Positions 43,816 to 54,129 of a stretch of 64,000 nt of DNA are shown in pieces (position 1 is the stretch's first letter; each line of letters opens with the position of its first letter). Source of the DNA: Galbibacter pacificus (GTDB lineage Bacteria > Bacteroidota > Bacteroidia > Flavobacteriales > Flavobacteriaceae); contig NZ_JAPMUA010000002.1 of the NCBI RefSeq assembly GCF_029603155.1, forward strand, positions 62,001-126,000, read 5' to 3'. The position numbers and the translations under genes were made by a program. Below the pieces are notes generated by a model. That model was not told the DNA's origin. It saw only the letters and a program-made list of their open reading frames with translations, and searched no databases.

Positions 43816-45291
43816 ATGATTAAGATGAGAGGAAGCGAACAAAAAATTTCCTTTTTGGAAAAATTGGGGTATAGTTTAGGCGACTTGGCTGCCAATTTGA
43901 TTTTTCAAACCCTAATGACCTTTTTGGCATTTTTTTATACAGATGTATACAAAATCCTGCCAAACATTGCATCTACCATAATTTTTGTTGGCGGGATGAC
44001 AGGGGCTTTTTTTAATCCCGTTATGGGAATTATTGCCGACAGGACCCAAACGCGATGGGGAAAATTCCGGCCATGGATATTATGGACGGCCATTCCTTTT
44101 GGATTAATGGCAATTTTGGCGTTCAGGACCCCCGAATACAGTTTAAATGGTAAAATAACCTATGCCTTGATTACCTATATATTGCTGGTTGTTATCTATT
44201 CGGCAAACAATCTTCCGTATGCCTCGTTAAGCGGTGTCATGACGGGTAGCATGAAAGAAAGGAACAGTATATCTTCCTATAGGTTTACTGCGGTTATGAT
44301 TGCGCAGTTTCTCGTGCAAAGTTTGCTTTTGCCACTGGTTTATATTCTTGGTGACGGAAGTAAAACACTCGGGTTTGAAAGGGCTATTACCATGTTTGCC
44401 ATTATTGGAATTATTTTTTTTATTATTACTTTTTTGACCACCCGGGAACGGATCCAACCAAAGGAGGAACAAAAAACTTCCGTTAAGGACGATTTAAAAG
44501 ATTTATTTAAAAACAAACCTTGGTTTGCCATGCTGTTGGCCACCATTTTTATTTTTATAACCCTTTCCCTAAAGGGGGGCATGTATGTTTATTATTTTGA
44601 TAATTATTTAAGCGTTACCGGCCTTCAGGAGTTTCTTAACGATATTGGCTTCAATTCCTTAATAGCAAATCTTAACAAGCTTCTTGTTTCCATGGGAATG
44701 CATGGCTTTAAATGGCCAGACGATCCCGCTACTTCTGGTTTTAGCATTTTTAACGCTATTGGTATTGTAATGATGATTGTTGGAATAGGAATTTCTAAGC
44801 CCATTGCCGATAAATACGGAAAGCGTAATGTTTTTGGCTACAGCATCGTACTTTCTGCAATTACCTTGATTGCTTTTTATTTTTACAGTCCTTCAGCTAT
44901 TTACCTGGTTTTTGTTACACAGTGCATACATGGTTTCTTTTATGGAATTTCCACACCGCTTTTGTGGGCAATGATTGCTGATGTTGCCGATTACTCAGAA
45001 TGGAAAAACAACCGCCGTGCCACCGCCATAATTTTTTCGGCCATGATTTTTGGCCTAAAGGCCGGATTGAGCATTGGCGGAGCATTGGTGGCCGGGATTC
45101 TTGGGTTTTACGGTTATAACGAGCTTTTAACCGAACAATCAGAAAAAGCTGTTTTAGGAATACAATTATCCGTAAGCATATATCCGGCCATTACCTTTTT
45201 ACTGGCCGCTGCAAGTTTGTTTATGTATGAAATTGGCAAACGTAAAGAAATGCAAATTCAAGAAGATTTAGAGAAACGCCGGGTTGGATAA
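43816..45291 (+). CDS. GPH-family (glycoside-pentoside-hexuronide) cation symporter
   Basis: A 491-residue inner-membrane transporter of the major facilitator superfamily with about 12 hydrophobic segments. The start EKLGYSLGDLAANLIFQ is diagnostic of the GPH group, as are NPVMGIIADRTQTRWGKFRPW in the loop after TM2 and the later DVADYSEWKNNRRATA. A stretch around residues 255-305 between two membrane helices is longer than in XylP or MelB and may form a periplasmic loop. It probably brings xylo-oligosaccharides or xylose into the cell with a cation. It heads a four-gene operon with GH10 and two GH43 genes. Confidence 0.9.
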   Translation: MIKMRGSEQKISFLEKLGYSLGDLAANLIFQTLMTFLAFFYTDVYKILPNIASTIIFVGGMTGAFFNPVMGIIADRTQTRWGKFRPWILWTAIPFGLMAILAFRTPEYSLNGKITYALITYILLVVIYSANNLPYASLSGVMTGSMKERNSISSYRFTAVMIAQFLVQSLLLPLVYILGDGSKTLGFERAITMFAIIGIIFFIITFLTTRERIQPKEEQKTSVKDDLKDLFKNKPWFAMLLATIFIFITLSLKGGMYVYYFDNYLSVTGLQEFLNDIGFNSLIANLNKLLVSMGMHGFKWPDDPATSGFSIFNAIGIVMMIVGIGISKPIADKYGKRNVFGYSIVLSAITLIAFYFYSPSAIYLVFVTQCIHGFFYGISTPLLWAMIADVADYSEWKNNRRATAIIFSAMIFGLKAGLSIGGALVAGILGFYGYNELLTEQSEKAVLGIQLSVSIYPAITFLLAAASLFMYEIGKRKEMQIQEDLEKRRVG

Positions 45292-45317
45292 CTTGATACA
45301 AATGAAATTTTAAATAG

Positions 45318-46433
45318 ATGAAATTAATAAAGACAATATTAATAGTATGCTTCACAATTTTTTATGTGAATGCACAAGAAACTTCGTTAACCCTAAAAGA
45401 AGCATTTAAAGGGAAGTTTTTAATTGGCACCGCCATGAACGCTTATCAAATAATGGGAAAAGATACGGCGGCCACCAATATTATAAAAAAGCAGTTCAAC
45501 GCCATTGTTGCCGAAAATTGTATGAAAAGCGAGAGGATTCACCCCCGGGAAGATAAATTTGACTTTTCCCTGGCAGATAAGTTTGTTCAATTTGGTACGG
45601 ACAATAATTTGGTGGTAACGGGCCACACCTTGATTTGGCATTCTCAAGCTCCAGACTGGTTTTTTGTTGATGATGCTGGAAAAATGGTCTCAAAAGAAAC
45701 TTTAATAGCCCGAATGAAAAATCACATTCAAACCATCGTGACACGCTACAAAGGAAAAATAAAGGGATGGGACGTTGTTAACGAAGCAATTAACGATGAT
45801 GGAACATACAGGAGCTCAAAATTTTATCAAATTATAGGTGAGGATTATATAAAACTGGCTTTTCAATTTGCCCGTGAAGCAGATCCCGATGCCGAACTGT
45901 ATTACAATGATTATTCCATGTCTATTCCCGCAAAGCGGAATGGGGTAGTGGCCATGGTGAAAAAACTTCAAAAGCAGGGAATAACCATAGATGCCATTGG
46001 GATGCAATCTCATTTGGGCCTGGACAATCCCGATATTAAAGATTTTGAAGCCAGTTTAGAGGCTTTTTCTTCGCTGGAATGTAAGGTGATGATTACCGAA
46101 ATGGACATAAGCATATTGCCTTTCCCCGACAAAAATGCGGGGGCAGAAGTAACAAAAAGTTTTGAGTACAAACAACAAATGGATCCCTATCGGGAATCGG
46201 TTCCAGACTCGGTTACAACTGCTTTTGAGCAAAGGTATTTATCGTTTTTTAAACTTTTTGAAAAACATAAAAAAGCCGTTACAAGGGTTACTTTATGGGG
46301 CGTTACCGATGCCAATAGTTGGAAAAATAATTGGCCTGTTCCCGGGAGGAAGGATTATCCTTTGCTATTTAGTAGAAATTATGCCCCAAAACCCATAGTA
46401 GACAAAATAATTAAGCAAACGCTTTCAGAATAA
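45318..46433 (+). CDS. GH10 endo-1,4-beta-xylanase, secreted
   Basis: A 371-residue family 10 xylanase with a signal peptide ending YVNAQ (about residue 20). The barrel has the acid/base E156 in WDVVNEAIN and the nucleophile E261 in MITEMDISI; TGHTLIWHSQAPDW and VTLWGVTDANSW are further family hallmarks. There is no lipobox or binding module, so it is probably periplasmic, cutting imported xylo-oligosaccharides. It lies 26 bp after the symporter gene. This enzyme is the strongest single pointer to xylan as the locus substrate. Confidence 0.96.
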   Translation: MKLIKTILIVCFTIFYVNAQETSLTLKEAFKGKFLIGTAMNAYQIMGKDTAATNIIKKQFNAIVAENCMKSERIHPREDKFDFSLADKFVQFGTDNNLVVTGHTLIWHSQAPDWFFVDDAGKMVSKETLIARMKNHIQTIVTRYKGKIKGWDVVNEAINDDGTYRSSKFYQIIGEDYIKLAFQFAREADPDAELYYNDYSMSIPAKRNGVVAMVKKLQKQGITIDAIGMQSHLGLDNPDIKDFEASLEAFSSLECKVMITEMDISILPFPDKNAGAEVTKSFEYKQQMDPYRESVPDSVTTAFEQRYLSFFKLFEKHKKAVTRVTLWGVTDANSWKNNWPVPGRKDYPLLFSRNYAPKPIVDKIIKQTLSE

Positions 46434-46536
46434 CCCGGTTACTATAAAATGCCCATAACTAAATTTTAGATACCGACCGGGATAATAATTAAAGGCACAT
46501 TCCATCTGACCATTAAAAACAATAAAATATTAACAG

Positions 46537-47505
46537 ATGAAACAAAAGAAATACTTATTAGATCATTTATACATGGCCGATCCTTCGGTACATGTTTTTA
46601 ATGACAAACTGTACATATATCCTTCGCACGACATAGATTCGGGCATTCCCGAAAACGATAATGGCGATCACTTCAACATGAAAGATTACCATGTATTGTC
46701 TATGGAAACCATTGATGAAGAAATTACCGATCATGGCGTGGCTTTAGACATTAAAGATATTCCTTGGGCCAACAGGCAACTTTGGGATTGCGACGTAGCC
46801 CATAAAAACGGTAAATATTATATGTATTTTCCTGCAAAGGACGAACTTGACATATTTAGAATAGGAGTTGCCGTAAGCAATCAGCCATACGGTCCCTTTA
46901 AACCAGTTGATGCACCAATGAAGGGAAGTTACTCTATAGACCCGTGTGTTTTTGAGGATGACGATGGCTCGCATTACATGTATTTTGGCGGAATATGGGG
47001 CGGACAATTGCAGCGTTACCGAAACAATAAGGCCATAGAATGCGGACACGAACCAGAAGACAATAGCCCTGCATTGCCCTCAAGGGTTGCCAAATTGTCT
47101 AAAGATATGCTGTCTTTTGCCGAAAGCCCTAAAGAAATTGTAATTGTAGATGTTAACGGGGTTCCCATTTCCGCAGGAGACCACGATAGGCGTTTCTTTG
47201 AAGCTTCATGGATGCACAAGTATCAAGGGAAATATTATTTTTCGTACTCCACCGGGAATACGCACCGTATTTGTTATGCCATTGGTGATAACCCTTACGG
47301 CCCTTTTATCTACCAAGGTGTAATCCTTACCCCGGTTGTGGGATGGACTACGCACCACGGAATTAGTTCCTTTAAGGGGAAATGGTATTTGTTTCATCAC
47401 GATAGCGTGCCGTCCGGAGGTAGAACATGGTTAAGGAGCTTGAAGGTATGCGAAATGGAATATAATGAAGACGGTACCATTAAAATAATCAACGGTACAG
47501 ATTAA
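46537..47505 (+). CDS. GH43 enzyme without signal peptide (probably cytoplasmic)
   Basis: A 322-residue single-domain GH43 enzyme. Catalytic residues in the five-bladed propeller are D15 (MADPSVHVF, base), D135 (YSIDPCVFEDDDG, pKa modulator) and E222 (RRFFEASWMH, acid). The N-terminus MKQKKYLLDHLYMADP has no signal sequence, so it should act on oligosaccharides already imported by the symporter encoded upstream. It is a close paralogue of the lipoprotein GH43 at 56532-57632: both read ADPSVHVFN(D/N)KLYIYPSHDIDS after the start. Activity is likely beta-xylosidase or alpha-L-arabinofuranosidase. Confidence 0.9.
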   Translation: MKQKKYLLDHLYMADPSVHVFNDKLYIYPSHDIDSGIPENDNGDHFNMKDYHVLSMETIDEEITDHGVALDIKDIPWANRQLWDCDVAHKNGKYYMYFPAKDELDIFRIGVAVSNQPYGPFKPVDAPMKGSYSIDPCVFEDDDGSHYMYFGGIWGGQLQRYRNNKAIECGHEPEDNSPALPSRVAKLSKDMLSFAESPKEIVIVDVNGVPISAGDHDRRFFEASWMHKYQGKYYFSYSTGNTHRICYAIGDNPYGPFIYQGVILTPVVGWTTHHGISSFKGKWYLFHHDSVPSGGRTWLRSLKVCEMEYNEDGTIKIINGTD

Positions 47506-47569
47506 AGCATCAATATTTTGAATTGGTGCGGTAAAAAATATTTAATTCAATACAAAAAAGAAAAAGTCT

Positions 47570-49327
47570 ATGTTTTCATTAAAAAAACAAAATGGGTACC
47601 GCTTATGGGTGTTCGTCTCTTTTATCATGATTTTTTTCCAGTCTTGTAATACGGGTTCAAAATCAAATGAAAAAGAAATCGGGACTATTCCATTTAAAAA
47701 ATCAACGGCATATTTTGATGATTTTAAATATACTGGAAAAGACGATTTTTATAATGAAAATACGCTGCCGGACAATTCTTATTTCTACAATCCTATTTTG
47801 CCGGGCTGGTATTCCGATCCAAGTATATGTTCCAACGGAGAAGATTATTTTTTGGTAACCAGCACATTCTCTTATTATCCGGGCGTTCCCATTTTTCACA
47901 GCAAAGATTTGGTAAACTGGAAACAGATAGGGCATGTTTTGGACCGGCCGGAACAATTGCCTTTGGATGGCCAGCGTATTACCGAAGGGATTTTTGCCCC
48001 GGCCATAAGTTATAACCCCCATAACAAAACATATTACATGATAACGACCAACATAAAAAAGGGCAATTTTTTTGTTAAAACGAAAGACCCCTTCAAGGGT
48101 TGGTCCGATCCGGTTTGGTTGCCGGAAGTTCAAGGTATTGACCCTTCTTTCTTTTTTGATGACGATGGGAAAGCCTATGTGGTTAACAACGATGCCCCAG
48201 ATGGCGGCAGCCAATACGAAGGGCACCGGGCTATACGCATACAGGAGTTTGACGTAAAAACGGAAACAATGAAGGGGCCGCGAAAAATGATTGTTAACGG
48301 CGGGGTTGACCTATCAGAAAAACCTATTTGGATAGAAGGCCCCCATGTGTATAAAATTAATGGAAGTTATTATTTAATGTGTGCAGAAGGGGGAACCTCG
48401 GTAAACCACCGCGAAGTTATATTTAAGTCCGAATCGGTGCTGGGTCCCTACAAACCGTGGAACAAAAACCCCATACTTACCCAGAAACACTTAGACCCAA
48501 ACAGGCCATTGCCCATTACCTGTGCCGGGCATGCCGACCTTATCCAAAAGAAAGACAGTAGTTGGTGGGCCGTATTTTTGGCATGCCGCCCCATAGACAA
48601 CGATTTTGAAAACCTGGGCCGGGAAACTTTTTTAATGCCCGTACAATGGGATGAAAGCGGTTTTCCATACATGACCAGAGAAAATGAAACAATACCTAGA
48701 ATTATAAAAATGCCCGGTAGCATACGTGCTAAAAAAACAACTTACGGCAATTTTAGCATAACCGATGATTTTACAGATTCCCTGCTTCCAAAAGAATGGG
48801 TTACCATTCGGGGAGATGGAAAGAATTTATATTCTTTAAAAGATATTCCGGGCTATTTGGCACTTTCCTGTGCCGATGTAAATACGGTAGAACTAAAAAC
48901 CCCGGCCTTTGTTTCCCGCCGCCTTCAACACCATAAATTTGAAGCAGAAACCACGGTTTATTTTGAGCCTTCAGGTTTGCATGAGGCCGCTGGCATTCTT
49001 CTTATGAAAGATGAAACACATCAGTATGCATTTACCTTGACCGGAAATGAAAAAAGCCCAAAAATACTTGTTGAAAAAATAACGAAAGATGGTCGGGAAA
49101 TTTTGACCGAAAAAAATCTGGAAACCGGTGAAAAACTATTTCATTTAAAGGTAATTTCAAACGGTCTTAATTTTGAATTTCAATATGCAAGCAACACTTC
49201 AGAATGGAAAACACTAAAAACGGGAGTAGATGCCCGTTACTTATCTACAGCAAATTCATACGGATTTACGGGTACTAACATAGGGGTGTATGCTACCAAA
49301 AAGCGGGTTCCGCTGTTGAGCAAGTAA
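47570..49327 (+). CDS. GH43 beta-xylosidase/arabinofuranosidase with C-terminal beta-sandwich, lipoprotein
   Basis: A 585-residue lipoprotein (lipobox FQSC, Cys26). The GH43 propeller spans about 70-390 with D83 in GWYSDPSICSNG as the base, then GIDPSFFFDDDGKAYVV, and IEGPHVYKINGSYYLM for the acid region. The C-terminal beta-sandwich (about 400-585) starts ITDDFTDSLLPKEW. It differs from the single-domain paralogues and resembles the xylosidase/arabinofuranosidase group with the DUF1349-like module. Lipidation puts it at the outer membrane or periplasm. It is last in the symporter operon. Confidence 0.9.
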   Translation: MFSLKKQNGYRLWVFVSFIMIFFQSCNTGSKSNEKEIGTIPFKKSTAYFDDFKYTGKDDFYNENTLPDNSYFYNPILPGWYSDPSICSNGEDYFLVTSTFSYYPGVPIFHSKDLVNWKQIGHVLDRPEQLPLDGQRITEGIFAPAISYNPHNKTYYMITTNIKKGNFFVKTKDPFKGWSDPVWLPEVQGIDPSFFFDDDGKAYVVNNDAPDGGSQYEGHRAIRIQEFDVKTETMKGPRKMIVNGGVDLSEKPIWIEGPHVYKINGSYYLMCAEGGTSVNHREVIFKSESVLGPYKPWNKNPILTQKHLDPNRPLPITCAGHADLIQKKDSSWWAVFLACRPIDNDFENLGRETFLMPVQWDESGFPYMTRENETIPRIIKMPGSIRAKKTTYGNFSITDDFTDSLLPKEWVTIRGDGKNLYSLKDIPGYLALSCADVNTVELKTPAFVSRRLQHHKFEAETTVYFEPSGLHEAAGILLMKDETHQYAFTLTGNEKSPKILVEKITKDGREILTEKNLETGEKLFHLKVISNGLNFEFQYASNTSEWKTLKTGVDARYLSTANSYGFTGTNIGVYATKKRVPLLSK

Positions 49328-49953
49328 AATCATTAGACTTATAAATAATAACTTCAGCAGATAATAAAAAAATAGGCTGCTCCTTTTATGGAACAGCCTA
49401 CGCTATTTAACTAGCTAATTAATTATTGGGCTTGAAAAACTAACAATTATTTATTTCTAAAACCAAGTCCCAATAATTGGAAAAACAATCTTCAATAGTT
49501 TTTTGCAATGATGCCGTTGTTCAATATTCAAATGTAATGCATTGTTTGTATTCGGTTATATTTCCATGTTACCAATCCTTATCAATAGGTTACTTCTTCA
49601 ATTTTATGCATTATAGATAGGTAAGGAATACCTTTAAAACGATATTTACTTCACTATTTAATTATCATAATATCAATTAATGACCCTTAAAAATTCTATA
49701 ATTCACATTTTTTCGATAAAAAATTGTGAATTATAATTAAATTAACATACCTTGTAGTCAAATTAACTATTACATAACATTCCGATTTAAAAAAGATTTT
49801 TTATATGAAGCAGTTTTTAAAAAACATATTCCTTGAACTGATGCATATTTAATTTGATTGAATCACGCAAACGATTGCGTTTGTGCAATGTTGCAAATGC
49901 TAAAACTAACAATTACACCCATGATAAATACGCTAACCAGAACCTGTACTTTT
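49328..49953. other. AT-rich region before the hybrid regulator, with hairpin and operator-like site
   Basis: No gene is seen. A hairpin TAGGCTGCTCC/GGAACAGCCTA (49373-49400, one wobble) may end the upstream operon, but its T-tract lies on the minus-strand side and only a weak one follows on the plus strand. The rest is strongly AT-rich to about 49850, where promoter-like TAATTTG is followed directly by a LacI-type palindrome at 49865-49880. Several possible starts of the regulator (TTG 49858, ATG 49888, 49897, 49921) also lie here. Confidence 0.55.
49865..49880. promoter_or_regulatory. LacI/PurR-type operator-like palindrome
   Basis: ACGCAAACGATTGCGT is a 16-bp near-perfect palindrome with the CG centre of LacI-family sites. 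It differs in one base from the E. coli PurR consensus (ACGCAAACGTTTGCGT). It sits about 90 bp before the preferred start of the hybrid regulator, just after a promoter-like TAATTTG, where a bound repressor would block transcription. Confidence 0.5.
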
Positions 49954-52900
49954 ATGTATAAAAGCGCATTAAAGTTGTTTTTTAATGCAAAAGGGCATGC
50001 CAAGGGATGGCATTTGTATTTTTTGCTTATATGCCTTCAGCTTCCGGCTCAAACCGCCAAGTTTTACTCTACGGACAACAAGCTTTCAAGTACGCTTATC
50101 AATCAAGTACTGGAAGATAAAGAAGGCCTTATCTGGGTTGCTACCGAAGACGGCCTTAACAGGTACGACGGGGCAAAGTTTAAGACCTATAAATTTAGCA
50201 CCAAGGACAGTACCTCCATTTTAAACAATTACGTACGTTGTATGTACCAAACTTTAAATGGGCAATTACTGTTCGGTTTTTTCAATGGCCTGCAACAATA
50301 CAACACGGGAACACAAAGTTTTAGCGAGATTGATTTATTTGATAAGCAAGGATCAAAAGAACATTGCCATGTTTCTTCCATCTTGGAACGTAAAAATGGG
50401 GAGTTGTTAATTGCCACTTCCGGGAGTGGTATATTTAAGTTGCATAACGAGAATGGTGTTGTAGCCGGAAGATTAGCCGTAGAAGTTGTTAAATCAGAGT
50501 TTATTCAAAAGCTTTTTGAGGATAAACAGAGAAACCTTTGGGTGATAACACAAGACAAAGGAGTGTATTGTATTGCAGAAAACGGCACCATATCCCGCTA
50601 TTTTTATAAAAACGAGTCGGAAGCCAATATCTCCAGTATATGCCAGGCACCCAACGGGAATATCTATATTGGAAAGCTAAATGAAGGCTTGTACAAGTTT
50701 GAACCAAAGAGCAAAAGCTTTAAAAAAATACCATATACGCAATGCCATTTATCTATCAAGACCCTTTATGTAAATTCTCCTGATGAAATATACATAGGTA
50801 CCGACAGCAGCGGGATGAAGGTTTTTAATCCGTATACAGAAACATTTTCAGATGTTAGCCTGGGAATCAACAAATTCGACTTTTCCAAGACCAAGGTCCA
50901 CTCCATCATTAAAGACAGGTCGCATAACCTATGGTTGGGCATTTACCAAAAAGGGGTGGCCCTAATCCCACACAAACCGAATAATTTTAAATATATAGGA
51001 TATCAATCCATTAACAACAACACCATTGGATCCAATAGTGTTATGGCCATTCACGAAGACAGGAACAACAATTTATGGGTGGGTACCGATGGAGATGGGG
51101 TTTACGGCCTGGACAATGCGGGGAATTTAAAAAAACACTATCTCAACAAAGAAGTTACCACCATTATGAGTGTCTATGAAGATTCGAACAATACGGTTTG
51201 GGTGGGCTCTTATTTAAACGGAATAGCTTCGCTAAATAAAAACACCGGTGAGTTTAACTTTAATTATGAAATAAAAGATGAAAACTCACATAAAGTAGAA
51301 AGAATATACAGTATCACCGAAGATGGCAACAAAACCTTATGGATAGGCTCCATGGGCTCGGGCCTTTTTTCTTTAGACCTCGAGACCGGGAAAATAAAGG
51401 ACAGGAATACGGGAACAACCATTGGCCTGTCTTACAACCCAAACAATAAAATGCAGAATTTTTGGATCAATACGCTGCTGTATTCCAAAGAAAACAAATT
51501 GTATATAGGAACGTATAACGGACTTAGTTGCCTTGACCTTGAAACCAATAGTTTTATTTTTTCTGATGGGCTTAACCGGGTTTTGGCGCATAAAATTATT
51601 TATTCACTTTATGAAGATGCCGAAGGGAATTTATGGATAGGAACTTCAGAAGGAATATTCCTCAAGCCCAAAAACTCGTGGAAACTAGAAAACTTTTCTA
51701 CCAAAGACGGCCTGTCGAGCAATGTGGTATGTGCCATTAAGGGAGATGGGCAGAACAACCTGTGGATTAGTACGCACCATGGAATATCTAAGTTTAACAA
51801 AGCGAGCCAACAGTTTACCAATTTTTATTTTAACGACGGGCTTCAAGGAAACGAGTTTAGCAAAGGAGCAGTTACCTACGACGACCAAAATGCCATATAT
51901 TTTGGGGGAATTAACGGCATTACCTATTTTAAACCCGAACAGATTATCGATGAAGGAAAGATACCCGATATTAGGTTAACGGCCTGCTATTTGCAGAACA
52001 AAGAGATAACAACGGCAACAAAATCAAACGGGCGTGCCATTATTGAAAAAGATATCATGAAGGCCGATACATTGCTTTTATCGCATAAAGACAATACGTT
52101 TAATCTGGAGTTTGCGGCCACCAACTTTATAGAACCCCAACGGCTAACTTATTTTTACAACCTCAACGGCAAGGAATGGGTAAGCCTTCAGCAGGGATCA
52201 AACATGCTGACTTTTAACGATTTGGTTCCGGGAACCTATTCTTTGCGCGTAAAGGCAAAAGAATTTAAGTCGTTTTCGCCGGTTAAAAACTTCACCATTA
52301 TTGTAAGGCCGCCTTGGTTTTTATCATTATGGGCAAAAATTTGCTATACAATAATCGTCGTTTTAATTACTTGGGCCGTATACAACCAAATTCATCAACG
52401 GTATAAGATTAAAGAAAAAATACGACTTCAGCAATATGAAAACCAGATAAACGAAGCTAAGATTCAGTTTTTCACAAACATTTCGCACGAAATAAAAACA
52501 CCCATGTCGCTCATAACAAACCCATTGAAAAAAATGATGAAGAGCGATATAGACCCCGATCGCCAAAAAGCATACCGTATCATGCACCGAAATTCCGAAC
52601 GTATCCTGCATTTAATCAATCAGTTAATGGAAATGAGGAAAATTGATAAAGGCCAAATAGACTTAAAGTATCAAAAGGTAGAAATGGTCTCTTTAATAAA
52701 AGATATATGTTTCCTTTTTGAAGATCAGAAAAAGGCAAAGGAAATCGACCTGGAATTTCATAACGACCAAGAAGAATTGTATGCAGCAATAGACCCCAAT
52801 TATTTTGATAAGACCATCCAGAACATACTATCCAATGCTTTTAAGTTTACGCCCAATGGCGGACACATTAAAATAAACCTTGAAAGTGTTGTAAATGAAG

Positions 52901-54084
52901 CAGGCAAGAAATGTTTTAAAATAACTGTAAAAGATAACGGCAAAGGCATTGACGAACATGCCATTGAAAAGATTTTCGACCGTTTTTACCGTGCTACCCA
53001 AGACGAAATGCACCCAAAAGAAGGTACGGGAATTGGCCTGCACTTAACGCGCTCTATTGTTAATTTACATAACGGAAAGGTTTATGCAGAGAACAATAAA
53101 GATCAAAAAGGTTGTAGCCTGATCATGGAAATACCGCTGGAAAAGGCAAATGCCAATGTTAAAGAACTAGACCATTTGCCATTAACAGGCTCCGTGGCTC
53201 CAAAGTGTTACAAACCGCAACCCGTTTTGTCGTTGTTCAATACCAATAGTGTTTCTAATGGGGAAGATGCCCCGTGTAAAGGAAAACACACCATACTCCT
53301 TATAGACGATGATGCCGAAATAAGAAATTACCTTAGAAGGGAGCTGTCTTTAAAATACCATATTTTAGAGGCTTCCAACGGAAAAGAGGCTTACGGCATT
53401 ATTCTTCAGGAACCGTTGGATTTAATCATCAGCGATGTAAAAATGCCGGAGATGGACGGTGTTACCTTGTGCAGGAAATTAAAAAAGAACATTAATGTAA
53501 ATCATATCCCATTAATTTTATTGACGGCCAAGTCCAGAGAGCAGGACAACATAATCGGTCTCGATATCGGGGCAGACGCCTATCTTTCCAAACCGTTTAA
53601 TCTGGAGATTTTGAAGAAGACCGTCCAGAACATAATCCATAACAGGGAGATGCTTAAAAATACATATGGCGGAAATCAAATCCCGGAAGACAAACTGGAG
53701 ACCATCCAAATTAGGTCGGCCGACGAAAAACTTATCAATAGGGTTACAAAATTAATTAACGAAAACCTGGACAACCCCGATTTAAACGTAGAAATGATTG
53801 CCAGGGAAATTGGTATAAGCAGGGTTCACCTATATAGAAAGCTTAAAGAGCTAACCAATCAATCGGCGCGTGATTATGTGAGGAACATCAGGTTAAAACA
53901 AGCCGGCGATTTGTTGGCCACCAAAAATTTAAGTATTTCTGAAGTGACTTATGCAACCGGTTTCTCGCATGTTTCTAAATTTTCTTCAAGTTTTAAAGAG
54001 TTCTATGGGGTTTCGCCAAAAGTGTATAAAGATTCGCATCTTAAAAAAGAATATATAAACACGCATGAATCCATGGCAAGTTAG
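49954..54084 (+). CDS. Hybrid two-component system regulator (HTCS) of the xylan locus
   Basis: About 1376 residues joining sensor kinase and regulator in one chain. Numbering from the ATG at 49954, the order is signal peptide (to ~33), two seven-bladed propellers of reg_prop repeats (~35-690, many copies of LWVGT/LWIGT), Y_Y_Y domain (~705-785), one membrane helix (~790-810), HisKA with the phospho-His in FFTNISHEIKTP (H845), HATPase (~890-1085, NILSNAF, GTGIGLHL), receiver with D1161 in IISDVKMPEMDG, and AraC-type HTH (~1275-1365). Such proteins sense a periplasmic oligosaccharide and activate the flanking genes; here xylo-oligosaccharide is expected. The start is uncertain: ATG 49921 and others upstream are in frame. 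Confidence 0.9.
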   Translation: MYKSALKLFFNAKGHAKGWHLYFLLICLQLPAQTAKFYSTDNKLSSTLINQVLEDKEGLIWVATEDGLNRYDGAKFKTYKFSTKDSTSILNNYVRCMYQTLNGQLLFGFFNGLQQYNTGTQSFSEIDLFDKQGSKEHCHVSSILERKNGELLIATSGSGIFKLHNENGVVAGRLAVEVVKSEFIQKLFEDKQRNLWVITQDKGVYCIAENGTISRYFYKNESEANISSICQAPNGNIYIGKLNEGLYKFEPKSKSFKKIPYTQCHLSIKTLYVNSPDEIYIGTDSSGMKVFNPYTETFSDVSLGINKFDFSKTKVHSIIKDRSHNLWLGIYQKGVALIPHKPNNFKYIGYQSINNNTIGSNSVMAIHEDRNNNLWVGTDGDGVYGLDNAGNLKKHYLNKEVTTIMSVYEDSNNTVWVGSYLNGIASLNKNTGEFNFNYEIKDENSHKVERIYSITEDGNKTLWIGSMGSGLFSLDLETGKIKDRNTGTTIGLSYNPNNKMQNFWINTLLYSKENKLYIGTYNGLSCLDLETNSFIFSDGLNRVLAHKIIYSLYEDAEGNLWIGTSEGIFLKPKNSWKLENFSTKDGLSSNVVCAIKGDGQNNLWISTHHGISKFNKASQQFTNFYFNDGLQGNEFSKGAVTYDDQNAIYFGGINGITYFKPEQIIDEGKIPDIRLTACYLQNKEITTATKSNGRAIIEKDIMKADTLLLSHKDNTFNLEFAATNFIEPQRLTYFYNLNGKEWVSLQQGSNMLTFNDLVPGTYSLRVKAKEFKSFSPVKNFTIIVRPPWFLSLWAKICYTIIVVLITWAVYNQIHQRYKIKEKIRLQQYENQINEAKIQFFTNISHEIKTPMSLITNPLKKMMKSDIDPDRQKAYRIMHRNSERILHLINQLMEMRKIDKGQIDLKYQKVEMVSLIKDICFLFEDQKKAKEIDLEFHNDQEELYAAIDPNYFDKTIQNILSNAFKFTPNGGHIKINLESVVNEAGKKCFKITVKDNGKGIDEHAIEKIFDRFYRATQDEMHPKEGTGIGLHLTRSIVNLHNGKVYAENNKDQKGCSLIMEIPLEKANANVKELDHLPLTGSVAPKCYKPQPVLSLFNTNSVSNGEDAPCKGKHTILLIDDDAEIRNYLRRELSLKYHILEASNGKEAYGIILQEPLDLIISDVKMPEMDGVTLCRKLKKNINVNHIPLILLTAKSREQDNIIGLDIGADAYLSKPFNLEILKKTVQNIIHNREMLKNTYGGNQIPEDKLETIQIRSADEKLINRVTKLINENLDNPDLNVEMIAREIGISRVHLYRKLKELTNQSARDYVRNIRLKQAGDLLATKNLSISEVTYATGFSHVSKFSSSFKEFYGVSPKVYKDSHLKKEYINTHESMAS

Positions 54085-54129
54085 ATACGTGGGCCATGTT
54101 AAAGGCATAGCACAAAATATCTTTTTTAG

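Noticed and set aside
47702..48226. 174-codon minus-strand frame
   Set aside because: Antisense to the lipoprotein GH43, which has intact catalytic motifs.
49858..49953. TTG and early ATG starts of the hybrid regulator
   Set aside because: They place a LacI-type palindrome and a polar stretch in front of the signal peptide. The ATG at 49954 gives a better signal peptide, but this stays uncertain.
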